From: Halomonas cupida
GTDB taxonomy: Bacteria > Pseudomonadota > Gammaproteobacteria > Pseudomonadales > Halomonadaceae
Assembly: GCF_900142755.1 (NCBI RefSeq)
Contig: NZ_FRCA01000002.1
Span: forward strand, 124,001 to 188,000
Direction: 5' to 3'
Length of the DNA stretch: 64,000 nt
Numbering within the stretch: the stretch's first letter is position 1; each line of letters begins with the position of its first letter. Positions 11,748 through 19,653 of this stretch are shown here, in pieces. The notes below the pieces were generated by a model. That model searched no databases. It had not been told where the DNA came from and worked only from the letters and a program-made list of their open reading frames with translations. Made by a program: the position numbers and the translations under genes.

Positions 11748-14066
11748 TTACATGGGATCAGGAGAAGACCGATGCATGTCGGGATGTGATGGTGGATCAA
11801 CCACTCCAGCAGTGCGCTGGTGATCGGCCTGCCCCGGGCCAGTGGTACCATCGAGACGTCCGCCGCCCGTGCCCTCCATACTGACACTCAAGCGCGGCGC
11901 CCCCAGATGAACGCCCATGTCTTCCATGCGCTGCTTGAGCAGCATGTTGAAGGAGCGCGATACATCCCACTGCATTTCCGGCGAGGTCCGGAAGCGCATG
12001 CGCAGGATGGCGCAACCATCCTCGAAGCGATCGATACCCTGCATTTCCAGCGGCGACCAGATGTGGTGACGCATCATCGGGTCCTGACGCAACTCGCGCG
12101 CTGTCTCCTGCATCAGGCTCACCGCATCGTCGACCTTCATTTCCCAGGGAATACGGATCTTCATCAGGGCAATGCCGAATTGCCGTGACATGTTGTGAAT
12201 GGACTCGATGCGCGAGAACGTCAGGATATGCACGATGCCATCGAGGTCACGCAGACGTACAGTGCGCAGTGTCAGACCTTCGACCGTGCCCATGTGGCCG
12301 TTGATCTTCACGAAGTCATCCACCGCCAGCGAGTCCTCGATCAGGATGAAGATCCCGGTGATCAAATCCTGCACCAGCGTCTGGGCCCCGAAGCCGATGG
12401 CCAGACCAATGACACCGGCACCCGCCAGCAGTGGAGTGACGTTGACGCCGAGGTTGGCCAGACCAACGATGGCGGCAATGATGACGATGGTGGCAAACAT
12501 CACATTGCGGATCATGGGCGTAATGGTCTGCGCTCGGGCCTGATTGACCCGCCGGCCACGTGAGCGTGCCGAGGATACCAGGGCGCGCTGGATCGCCGTA
12601 TCGGCGAAGATCCACGCCAACCACGCCAGCAATACGGTAAAGGCTATACCGAGCACCGCCTGACCTATGCGGACACTGGCAACGCCCTCCTGCCCCAGGC
12701 CGACCAGCGACGCTCCCCACACCTGAACGGAAAGTTCGGCGAACACCAGCCATGCCAGCACGTGCGCCAGGGTATAGCCAAAGCGCTCCAGGCGACGACG
12801 ATACTCGCTATGATGCCGAAAACGGCCGCGCATGTGGTTGTGGCGCTCTTTCTGGCGGCGCAACAGCGCCGTCACCACCAGCGTCAAGACAAGCAGACCC
12901 GCATTGATGATCGATCGCGCAAGGGCCGCGCCGACATCACCACCGGTGATGAAAATCGCCAGCAGTGAGCCGCAGACCATCAACAGCGCAGGAATATGCC
13001 ACAACCGCCCTATTACGCGGAAGACCTCTGTAGGGCTCGAACAGTCCTGGCGCATGGCGTAGGGGCGGTTGCGAATCAGCTGTTTGATCGGCCGCTGGAA
13101 ACGGAGAATGAATCGCATGGCGCAGAGCGCCGCCAGCATGTTGGCCAACACCGATGCCAGGGTTGCCAGGTCGAAGCCCAACATGTCGATCAGCCGTTCG
13201 GTACGAAAGGCATCACCCAGCGCCACCAGCGCACCGATCACGAACAACGGTCGCAGCGCCTGATGCTGCATTATGCGTACGGCTGTATAGCGATGGCCAC
13301 TGGTGAACACCGAGATGACCATTTCCACCACCACCGACAGCGTTCGACCGCAGAGTGCGATATAGGCAATGATGGTGACAACGGTACGCCCCGCGCTGTC
13401 CGGCACGACCTCAGCAATCCCCAGTACTGCAAGGAAAGCCACCACCCAGGGTAGCATGCGACGCAGAAAATGCGCTGCCAGCAACCAGGCCCGCGGTTCA
13501 CGCGGCAGATCCATCGGCCAGCCGCGACGCCTGGCGATCAAGCGGCCCAGCGCCACCAGGATAAACACCAACCCACCCCAGATCACCAACTGGACGGAAA
13601 ACTCCACGGCAAACTGGCCCAACTGACGGTAACCGGTGTCACCCAGCATCGCGGTGACATCATGCCAGCCCTGCAGGAACCTGACTTTCCAACGTGCGAT
13701 CGGCGAGCGAGCGCCCTCGGTCTGCTCCCCCAACTCGGTAAAGGTATCGGCCAGCGCTCCCAACAACCCCTGGGAACTCTCCGATGTCTCTGTCGCGGCC
13801 TGCTCTCCATCGCGCAATACCTTGAGATCATTTACCAGCGCCTGGCGAGTGGCCTCGTTCTCGAGCGTCTGGATCAACGTATCCAGGGATCGCTGGATTT
13901 CATCATTGGAAGCGGCAGGTTCGGATTGTGCCCCGCCATTGAGCACACCCAGCGCCCCGGCCTGAGCCAATGCCTGAGACGGCATATAAGCGACAGCCAG
14001 CAGCATGACCACAATAACGTGCTGAATAATTGCACTAATTCGAATGCGCTCTTGAATCAATCGCAC
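11748..14066 (-). CDS. Large mechanosensitive channel of the MscS family
   Basis: Inner-membrane mechanosensitive channel that should release solutes on osmotic downshift. It is 772 residues long, similar in size to E. coli YbiO. It begins with a signal-like segment (after a GTG start with AGAGGG upstream), a periplasmic helical region (about 40-120), then about ten membrane helices. The MscS core near residue 560-620 has a G/A-rich pore helix (G-V-I-G-L-A-I-G-F-G-A-Q-T-L) and the beta domain ending. The last 35-40 residues (after L-S-V-S-M-E-G) are Gly/Pro/His-rich and unlike a folded domain. YbiO-type assignment is approximate. Confidence 0.9.
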   Translation of the reverse strand: MRLIQERIRISAIIQHVIVVMLLAVAYMPSQALAQAGALGVLNGGAQSEPAASNDEIQRSLDTLIQTLENEATRQALVNDLKVLRDGEQAATETSESSQGLLGALADTFTELGEQTEGARSPIARWKVRFLQGWHDVTAMLGDTGYRQLGQFAVEFSVQLVIWGGLVFILVALGRLIARRRGWPMDLPREPRAWLLAAHFLRRMLPWVVAFLAVLGIAEVVPDSAGRTVVTIIAYIALCGRTLSVVVEMVISVFTSGHRYTAVRIMQHQALRPLFVIGALVALGDAFRTERLIDMLGFDLATLASVLANMLAALCAMRFILRFQRPIKQLIRNRPYAMRQDCSSPTEVFRVIGRLWHIPALLMVCGSLLAIFITGGDVGAALARSIINAGLLVLTLVVTALLRRQKERHNHMRGRFRHHSEYRRRLERFGYTLAHVLAWLVFAELSVQVWGASLVGLGQEGVASVRIGQAVLGIAFTVLLAWLAWIFADTAIQRALVSSARSRGRRVNQARAQTITPMIRNVMFATIVIIAAIVGLANLGVNVTPLLAGAGVIGLAIGFGAQTLVQDLITGIFILIEDSLAVDDFVKINGHMGTVEGLTLRTVRLRDLDGIVHILTFSRIESIHNMSRQFGIALMKIRIPWEMKVDDAVSLMQETARELRQDPMMRHHIWSPLEMQGIDRFEDGCAILRMRFRTSPEMQWDVSRSFNMLLKQRMEDMGVHLGAPRLSVSMEGTGGGRLDGTTGPGQADHQRTAGVVDPPSHPDMHRSSPDPM

Positions 14067-14156
14067 TTCCGACCCTCTGGTTGTTCAGGCATCACTGCCA
14101 CTGAATCGAGGTTTCCCATGATAGGCTGTCGGCATGTCGCTCACCAGGAGGTGTTC

Positions 14157-15140
14157 ATGCCAATCCAGTCGCCCCCCGAACCCTTGAATACCGATGGTAA
14201 ACCCCGCAGGGTGGGCGTCGAACTGGAATTCGCCGGGCTGCTGCCCGAGGAAACCGCTGTAATCGCACAATCCTTGTTTGGCGGCACCATTGAGCCTCTC
14301 AGCGCCCATCGAATCAAGCTTCGCGATACACGATGGGGCGATTTCAGCATCGAACTCGACTCTCGATATGTGCACCCGGAAAGCCAACCCGATGTGCCCA
14401 ACGACAGCGAATGGCAACGCCTCAGGCTCAAGCTTGATCGACGCTACCGGGAATTGCTCGGCGATGTCGTGACCGGGGTCGTACCAACGGAAATTGTCTG
14501 CCCTCCCATCGACTGGGAACGCCTCGACGAACTCGATATCCTGTTCAACGAACTCCGGCGCTACGGCGCCAAGGGTACCGACGCTAGTCTGCTCTACGGC
14601 TTTGGCCTGCACCTCAACCCCGAACTACCGGCACTGGATTCGGCCACCATTCTGCGCTATCTACGCGCCTGGTTGCTGTGCGCAAACGGGATACGTGAGC
14701 AGATTCGGGTGGATATCACCCGTGAGGTTCTGCCTCACGCCAACCCCTTTCCCCAGAAGTACTGTCTGAAAGTACTCGACCAGGCTTACCGTCCTGATCT
14801 GGAAACCCTGGTCAACGACTATCTGAGCGACAACGATACCCGTAACCGCGACCTGGACCTGTTACCACTGTTTGCGCACCTGTGCCCGAACCACTCCCAC
14901 CCACTCCTGCGCAAGGGCCTGGTACAGGCACGCCCGACCTTTCACTACCGTCTGCCCAATGCGCAACTCTCGGACCCGGAGTGGGGTGTCGTCAGAGAAT
15001 GGAACCGCTGGCTGGAAGTCGAGACCCTTGCCTGTACTCCCGATACCCTCGCCGAGCGCATGGCAGAATACCGCGCTCGCCACGCTCGCTCCGGCTGGTG
15101 GCAGAAACTGCGTAGTCTGTTGCCGGGAGGGCGCTACTGA
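14157..15140 (+). CDS. Amidoligase-family protein (GS-like COOH-NH2 ligase)
   Basis: A 327-residue predicted ATP-dependent carboxylate-amine ligase of the glutamine-synthetase-like amidoligase family. Evidence is the N-terminal R-V-G-V-E-L-E-F-A-G (metal/ATP Glu motif, about residue 18), the S-I-E-L-D-S-R-Y segment (about 65), E-I-V-C-P-P (about 118), G-F-G-L-H-L-N-P-E (about 155) and a C-terminal helical part. ATG 14157 has CAGGAGGT upstream; a longer open frame reaches back to 13470 but runs antisense through the channel gene and is ignored. Its stop overlaps the next gene by one base, so the two products probably act together. The substrate is unknown. Confidence 0.85.
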   Translation: MPIQSPPEPLNTDGKPRRVGVELEFAGLLPEETAVIAQSLFGGTIEPLSAHRIKLRDTRWGDFSIELDSRYVHPESQPDVPNDSEWQRLRLKLDRRYRELLGDVVTGVVPTEIVCPPIDWERLDELDILFNELRRYGAKGTDASLLYGFGLHLNPELPALDSATILRYLRAWLLCANGIREQIRVDITREVLPHANPFPQKYCLKVLDQAYRPDLETLVNDYLSDNDTRNRDLDLLPLFAHLCPNHSHPLLRKGLVQARPTFHYRLPNAQLSDPEWGVVREWNRWLEVETLACTPDTLAERMAEYRARHARSGWWQKLRSLLPGGRY

Positions 15141-15892
15141 TGTCTCGACGCCCACTGATCGGCATCTCGACCTCCGACCACAAGAGCCTGATTGCCTGGT
15201 TTTTCGACTGGCTCGCGGTGTGGCGTCACGGTGGTCGCCCCCTGCGTCTGTCGCCTTCGCGCCCGGTGCCGGAACGCCTGGATGGGATGATTGTCGGTGG
15301 TGGTGACGATATCCAGGCTCACCTCTACGGCGGTGAGGTGCAGCTTGATGTCCGCGTCGACCCACAACGTGACGAGCTGGAGTTGTCGCTGCTGCGTCAG
15401 GAAATCCCGCGCGGTACACCCGTGCTTGGCATCTGCCGCGGTGCCCAATTGATCAACGTCTACCTCGGCGGCACCCTGGACAGTGATATCTATACCAGCA
15501 ACGAGGGTCTCAAGCGGCGGCGAACGGTTCTACCGCGCAAGACGGTGGATATCCATATCGGCAGTCGTCTGCACGATATCCTTCGAGTCAGTTGGTGTCG
15601 TATCAACAGCCTCCACCACCAGGCCGTACAGGAGACGGGAGACGGCATCGAAGTCGTGGCTCGAGACCGTGATGGGCTCGTTCAGGCCATCGAGTCCAGA
15701 CACCACGATTTCATGGTCGGCGTACAATGGCACCCCGAATTTCTGATCTTCAATCGCCCCCAACAACGTCTGATCCGCGCCTTGATCAATGCCGCTCACC
15801 AGCATGCCAAGCAGACAACGGTCCTCGAACGCAGCTCCACTTCCAGCAGCTCGGCTCACAAGAGCAACGCCCACCATAGAGGCGGGCGTTGA
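15140..15892 (+). CDS. Class I glutamine-amidotransferase-like hydrolase (peptidase C26 family)
   Basis: A 250-residue member of the gamma-glutamyl hydrolase/PuuD-like family. It has the nucleophile Cys99 in G-I-C-R-G-A-Q and the catalytic His198/Glu200 in V-Q-W-H-P-E, and G-G-G-D-D (about 53-57) near the N-terminus. The last 27 residues are Ser/His-rich and probably disordered. It is coupled to the amidoligase by a one-base overlap (TGATG). The pairing of a ligase that makes an amide with a gamma-glutamyl-type hydrolase is known from comparative genomics of amidoligases, but the product is not known. It is not obviously part of the polyamine cluster 35 kb away. Confidence 0.85.
   Translation: MSRRPLIGISTSDHKSLIAWFFDWLAVWRHGGRPLRLSPSRPVPERLDGMIVGGGDDIQAHLYGGEVQLDVRVDPQRDELELSLLRQEIPRGTPVLGICRGAQLINVYLGGTLDSDIYTSNEGLKRRRTVLPRKTVDIHIGSRLHDILRVSWCRINSLHHQAVQETGDGIEVVARDRDGLVQAIESRHHDFMVGVQWHPEFLIFNRPQQRLIRALINAAHQHAKQTTVLERSSTSSSSAHKSNAHHRGGR
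15865..15891 (+). terminator. Hairpin at the 3' end of the C26-family gene
   Basis: CAACGCCC / GGGCGTTG inverted repeat with an 11-base loop, lying inside the last codons of the gene and facing the convergent OsmC-family gene. No T-tract follows, so function as a terminator is uncertain. Confidence 0.45.
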
Positions 15893-15937
15893 CGGTCTGA
15901 ATCCTATGACGGACCGGGCGTTATCGGTCTCAGTCGA

Positions 15938-16366
15938 TCACACCAGGCTGGCGTCCAGGCTGATCTCGGCATTGAACAACTTCGAGATCGGGCAACCGGC
16001 CTTGGCCTTCTCTGCCGCCTCCTGGAAGGCCGCATCATCGGCGCCGGGAATGCTGGCACGCGTGGTTAGCTGAATCCGGGTGATGGCAAAACCGCCCTCC
16101 ACCTGATCCAGTGTCACCTGCGCCTCGGTGTCGATCGACTCGGCTTCCAGGTTCGCTTCGCCCAGAATCATCGACAGCGCCATGGAGAAACAGCTGGCAT
16201 GGGCCGCGCCGATCAGTTCTTCAGGATTGGTGCCCGCCTGGCCCTCGAAGCGCTGCTTGAAATCGTAGGGAACGTTATCGAGTGCATCGCTGGCAGTGGA
16301 AACCACGCCCTTGCCTGTCTTGAGACTTCCCTTCCACTGCGCGCTTGCGGTGTTGGTGATGCTCAT
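15938..16366 (-). CDS. OsmC-family peroxidase
   Basis: Cytosolic thiol peroxidase family acting on organic hydroperoxides, 142 residues, the family length. The two redox cysteines are Cys59 (G-A-A-H-A-S-C-F-S-M-A-L) and Cys125 (A-K-A-G-C-P-I-S-K-L). The N-terminus (A-Q-W-K-G-S-L-K-T-G-K-G) matches the OsmC subfamily more than Ohr. The gene stands alone; a 174-bp structured repeat lies 67 bases upstream of its start and might supply its leader. Confidence 0.92.
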   Translation of the reverse strand: MSITNTASAQWKGSLKTGKGVVSTASDALDNVPYDFKQRFEGQAGTNPEELIGAAHASCFSMALSMILGEANLEAESIDTEAQVTLDQVEGGFAITRIQLTTRASIPGADDAAFQEAAEKAKAGCPISKLFNAEISLDASLV

Positions 16367-16433
16367 CGTCGACTCCTCCAGATGGGTAGTGTGTCATGGA
16401 AGGACACCATGACAGCGGTATTCAGCATGCAAT

Positions 16434-16607
16434 TTATTAACATGGCAATCAAATAGCTCATCCTGATCGATTTGATTGTCGTCCGCACCCCACTGGCGCA
16501 GATGCGCGGATCTGCTGGTGTGGTGCGCTCTCGCGTCAGCCTGATGGCCGACGGCGGCACGTCCCTGTGCCGCTATTAACCCAACATGAAAGCATGCCGG
16601 GTTAATA
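16434..16607 (-). repeat. 174-bp dispersed structured element, copy 1
   Basis: Matches 42976-43149 at 169 of 174 positions with no gaps. Both copies lie directly upstream of a minus-strand gene. On the minus strand it can form five successive hairpins: ATTAACCC/GGGTTAAT (575-582 with 599-606, add 16000), GCGGCAC/GTGCCGC (554-573), GTCGGCC/GGCTGAC (535-552), GCACC...GCAGAT/ATCTGC...GGTGC (485-526) and AATCAAAT/ATTTGATT (447-477). It could be a non-coding RNA, a leader, or a non-autonomous mobile element. I do not recognise it. Confidence 0.8.
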
Positions 16608-16703
16608 TCAACCAGACTGTCGAGCCGTGGTTTGCTTCAGCATGCCCTCCCTGCCATAGTGACGCAAAGAAAAATGGAAACTTTTTCCGAAAAGGAGGCC
16701 TGC

Positions 16704-17567
16704 ATGACAGTACCCTATGTCACTATCGGTCAACAACGCCTGCCCGCCATCGGCCAGGGTACCTGGCATATGGGTGAGGGACAGGTACCCCGCCAGCATG
16801 AGGTCAGAGCACTGCAGCAGGGTCTGGATCTGGGCCTGACGGTGATCGATACCGCCGAGATGTACGCCGAGGGTGGTGCCGAGCAAGTGGTTGGCGAAGC
16901 ACTCAGGGGGCGACGCGACTCAGCCTTTGTGGTGTCCAAGTGCTACCCCTGGAACGCAGGCCGCGACAGTGCCATTGACGCCTGCGAGGCCAGCCTGCAG
17001 CGACTGGGCATCGACACCATCGACCTGTATCTACTGCACTGGCCAGGCAGCATCGGTCTGGAGGAGACACTCGAGGCCTTCGAGCGTCTGCAGGAAACCG
17101 GCAAGATTCGCCACTTCGGGGTGTCCAACTTCGACCTTGACGAATTGCAGACACTGCATGACCTCGACGGAGGTCTGCACTGCGCCGTCAACCAGGTGCT
17201 GTATCACCTGGCGTCACGTGGCACCGAAGTGCAACTGCAGCCCTGGATGCGGCAGCATAGCATGCCGATGATGGCCTACTGTCCCCTCGCCCAGGCTGGC
17301 GCCTGGGGCACCGACCCTCTTGCCTCCCCCGCCATTATCGAGCTGGCCGAAGAGCACGGCATCCCCCCTGCCCAGTTGCTGCTTGCCTGGTGCATACGCT
17401 CGGGTGCCGAACAGCGAGATGTCATCGCCATTCCCAAGGCCTCCAGCGAACGCCATGTCAGCGACAACGCCGCTGCCCTTGACGTGCAACTGAGCGATGC
17501 AACCCTGACGCGGCTGGATGCCCTGTATCCCGCACCGACGCGCAAGGTACCACTGGATATTGTCTGA
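16704..17567 (+). CDS. Aldo/keto reductase
   Basis: NADPH-dependent (beta/alpha)8 oxidoreductase of 287 residues. The full catalytic tetrad is visible: Asp49, Tyr54 (D-T-A-E-M-Y), Lys79 (V-V-S-K-C) and His112 (L-L-H-W-P-G). C-terminal I-P-K-A-S-S is the cofactor phosphate-binding motif. ATG 16704 is preceded by AAGGAGG. Substrate cannot be told from sequence. It stands between the structured repeat and a LysR gene on the other strand. Confidence 0.93.
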   Translation: MTVPYVTIGQQRLPAIGQGTWHMGEGQVPRQHEVRALQQGLDLGLTVIDTAEMYAEGGAEQVVGEALRGRRDSAFVVSKCYPWNAGRDSAIDACEASLQRLGIDTIDLYLLHWPGSIGLEETLEAFERLQETGKIRHFGVSNFDLDELQTLHDLDGGLHCAVNQVLYHLASRGTEVQLQPWMRQHSMPMMAYCPLAQAGAWGTDPLASPAIIELAEEHGIPPAQLLLAWCIRSGAEQRDVIAIPKASSERHVSDNAAALDVQLSDATLTRLDALYPAPTRKVPLDIV

Positions 17568-17642
17568 GCAGTTTGCTGAACAGTTCTTCAGGCAAGTTCC
17601 TGAACGACTTTCCCAACAATTTGCTCAACAATTTTTCTCAAC

Positions 17643-17673
17643 ACCGAACAGGAAACAAACCGAACAGGAAACA
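17643..17673 (+). repeat. 16-bp tandem duplication downstream of the aldo/keto reductase
   Basis: ACCGAACAGGAAACA occurs exactly at 17643-17657 and 17659-17673. The preceding 70 bases are also internally repetitive (variants of GAACAGTT, CAACAATTT). No gene is seen in 17568-17721. Confidence 0.75.
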
Positions 17674-17721
17674 GAAGGCACCGAGATTGCCGCGGCGAGG
17701 GGGCTTCGAGGGTGTCCCTGC

Positions 17722-18639
17722 TCAAGCGCCCGGCAGCGGCTCCTCGGCAATGCGCACCAACCAGTTGACCAGCGCCTCGACACGGCTGTCGCCGACCCGG
17801 GACTGGCGCACGGCAATGTAGTAGGCACCGCATGACAGGGGCGTACTGGCGGCCTCGACCAGACGTCCCTGAGCCAGCTCCTGATTGACGAAGTAGCGCG
17901 GCAGGATCGCCGCGCCAATGCCATGCAGTGCGGCATCGAGGACGAACTGGAAGTGCTCGAAGCGCTGGCCAGTCAAGGCGGCAATCTCCTCGTCGGACAT
18001 GCCCACTTCATGGAACCATAGCCAGGTGGACGACAGCCCCATCAACGATGCCTTTGGTGCATGGCACAGCAGCGGATAGCGCACCAGCTCGCGGTGATCC
18101 TCGACCAGGCCATAACGCTCGCGCAGGGTCGGAGTGCACACCGCCACCAGATCACAATGCATCAACAGCCGGCTGTCGAATCCCGCCCAGGTGCCACCGC
18201 CGTACAGAATCCCGACATCGAAGCCTTCCTGGGTGATATAGAGCTGATGAAGGTCATTGGCGAACTCCACCTCGACACCCTGGAGACTGGCGGCGAATGC
18301 CTCTATACGCGGCAACAGCCAGCGTGTGGTAAAGGATGGCTCGGCCCCGACCAGCAATGGCTGGGCATGATCCCGCCGTACATCGCGAGTCACCACCGCC
18401 AGACGCTCCAGCAGCGGACCGATATCGCGAGCATAGCGAGTCCCGCTTTCCGTGAGTACCAGACGCTGCTTGACCCGGCGAAACAACTGGCAGCCGAGGA
18501 ATGCCTCGAGATTACGGATCTGGCGACTCACGGCCCCCTGAGTCAAGCTCAGTTCCTCGGCAGCCTGGGTCACACTGAGATGCCGTGCAGCCGCTTCAAA
18601 ACAGCTCAACGCGATGGTCGACGGCAAGCGTTTCAGCAT
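17722..18639 (-). CDS. LysR-family regulator (GcvA-like)
   Basis: A 305-residue LysR-type transcriptional regulator. The N-terminal helix-turn-helix (about residues 18-60: H-L-S-V-T-Q-A-A-E-E-L-S-L-T-Q-G-A-V-S-R) resembles the GcvA subgroup, followed by a periplasmic-binding-protein-like effector domain. It is divergent from the class II aldolase-YjiH-amidohydrolase genes, with 159 bases between starts, and is the most likely local regulator of that unit. The inducer is unknown. Confidence 0.9.
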   Translation of the reverse strand: MLKRLPSTIALSCFEAAARHLSVTQAAEELSLTQGAVSRQIRNLEAFLGCQLFRRVKQRLVLTESGTRYARDIGPLLERLAVVTRDVRRDHAQPLLVGAEPSFTTRWLLPRIEAFAASLQGVEVEFANDLHQLYITQEGFDVGILYGGGTWAGFDSRLLMHCDLVAVCTPTLRERYGLVEDHRELVRYPLLCHAPKASLMGLSSTWLWFHEVGMSDEEIAALTGQRFEHFQFVLDAALHGIGAAILPRYFVNQELAQGRLVEAASTPLSCGAYYIAVRQSRVGDSRVEALVNWLVRIAEEPLPGA

Positions 18640-18798
18640 TCAGGTCATTCCTTTTTGTAATGATGTGTTCAGGCTAAGTCGTTATCCGATGACCAGCAAG
18701 TCCCCTATGCTCCAGGCAGACCCTACTTCTACCGGCAGAGCCTGGCATAAAGCGCCTGCATGAGTTGCCGGAAGAGCATTCTGCTGGAGGATATTACA

Positions 18799-19539
18799 AT
18801 GCAATCATCGGGTGACGAACTTACCCTGCGAACCGACCTGGCGGCGGCCTATCGACTGTTGGATCATTATGGCTGGAGTGATCAGGTCTTTACCCATATT
18901 TCCACACGCCTCCCCAGCGAGACCCCAACCTTTCTGATCAATGCCTACGGTCTGATGCCGGAGGAGATCACCGCCTCCAACCTGGTGACGATCGACACTG
19001 AAGGCAACAAGGTCGACAACAGCGACATCGACGTCAACCCCGCTGGATTCACCATTCACAGTGCCATCCATGCTGCCCGCCATGATGCGGTCTGTGTCAT
19101 GCACACTCACACCCTGGCCGGCATGGCAGTCGCTGCTCTCGAGGAAGGTCTGCAGCCGTTGAATCAGACCAACATGGCCTTCTACAACCGTGTGGCTTAT
19201 TACGACTACGAAGGAATTCCACTGGACCTCAGTGTTCGTGAGCGCCTGGTGGCCGCACTGGGTGATCACAAATGCATGATTCTCCGTAATCACGGTCTTC
19301 TGACTGTGGGCCGCAGCGTCGCGGAAGCCTTCTTCTATATGTACTACCTGAACAAGGCCTGTGAAATACAGATTGAGGCCATGAAAACCGGGCGCAAATT
19401 GATCACGCCGTCGCCGAGTGATTGCGAGTTCACCGCCCAACAATTCGACAACCCGGAATATCACAACGAAAGCGTCGAGCTGGTGTGGAATGCGCTACGC
19501 CGCAAGCTCGATCGCATCGATGACAGCTACCACCGCTGA
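18799..19539 (+). CDS. Class II aldolase/adducin-family protein
   Basis: A 246-residue zinc-dependent class II aldolase-fold enzyme. Putative zinc ligands are His102 and His104 (M-H-T-H-T) and His165 (R-N-H-G-L-L), with N-A-Y-G-L-M-P-E-E (about 48-56) for phosphate or carboxylate binding. ATG 18799 has GGAGG nine bases upstream. Proteins of this type without a kinase partner often act on non-phosphorylated substrates, so it may not be a sugar-phosphate aldolase. It is first in a probable unit with the transporter and amidohydrolase that follow. Confidence 0.88.
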   Translation: MQSSGDELTLRTDLAAAYRLLDHYGWSDQVFTHISTRLPSETPTFLINAYGLMPEEITASNLVTIDTEGNKVDNSDIDVNPAGFTIHSAIHAARHDAVCVMHTHTLAGMAVAALEEGLQPLNQTNMAFYNRVAYYDYEGIPLDLSVRERLVAALGDHKCMILRNHGLLTVGRSVAEAFFYMYYLNKACEIQIEAMKTGRKLITPSPSDCEFTAQQFDNPEYHNESVELVWNALRRKLDRIDDSYHR

Positions 19540-19573
19540 CAGCACATCTTCATCAGCCTTTCTCAACACTCTT

Positions 19574-19599
19574 TTTTTCAACCATCTTTTTCAACCATC
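19574..19599 (+). repeat. Exact 13-bp tandem duplication before the YjiH-type gene
   Basis: TTTTTCAACCATC is repeated head to tail at 19574-19586 and 19587-19599 in the spacer between the aldolase and transporter genes. I see no promoter or terminator in it. Confidence 0.75.
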
Positions 19600-19653
19600 T
19601 ACGACTTCTGCAACAGCCGTAAATTCAACAACAACTACACAAAGGGCGTTCTC

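Noticed and set aside
13470-14156. Long open frame upstream of the amidoligase
   Set aside because: It runs antisense through the channel gene, has low-complexity Gln/Arg/His translation and no domain; the amidoligase start at 14157 has a strong ribosome-binding site and family N-terminus.
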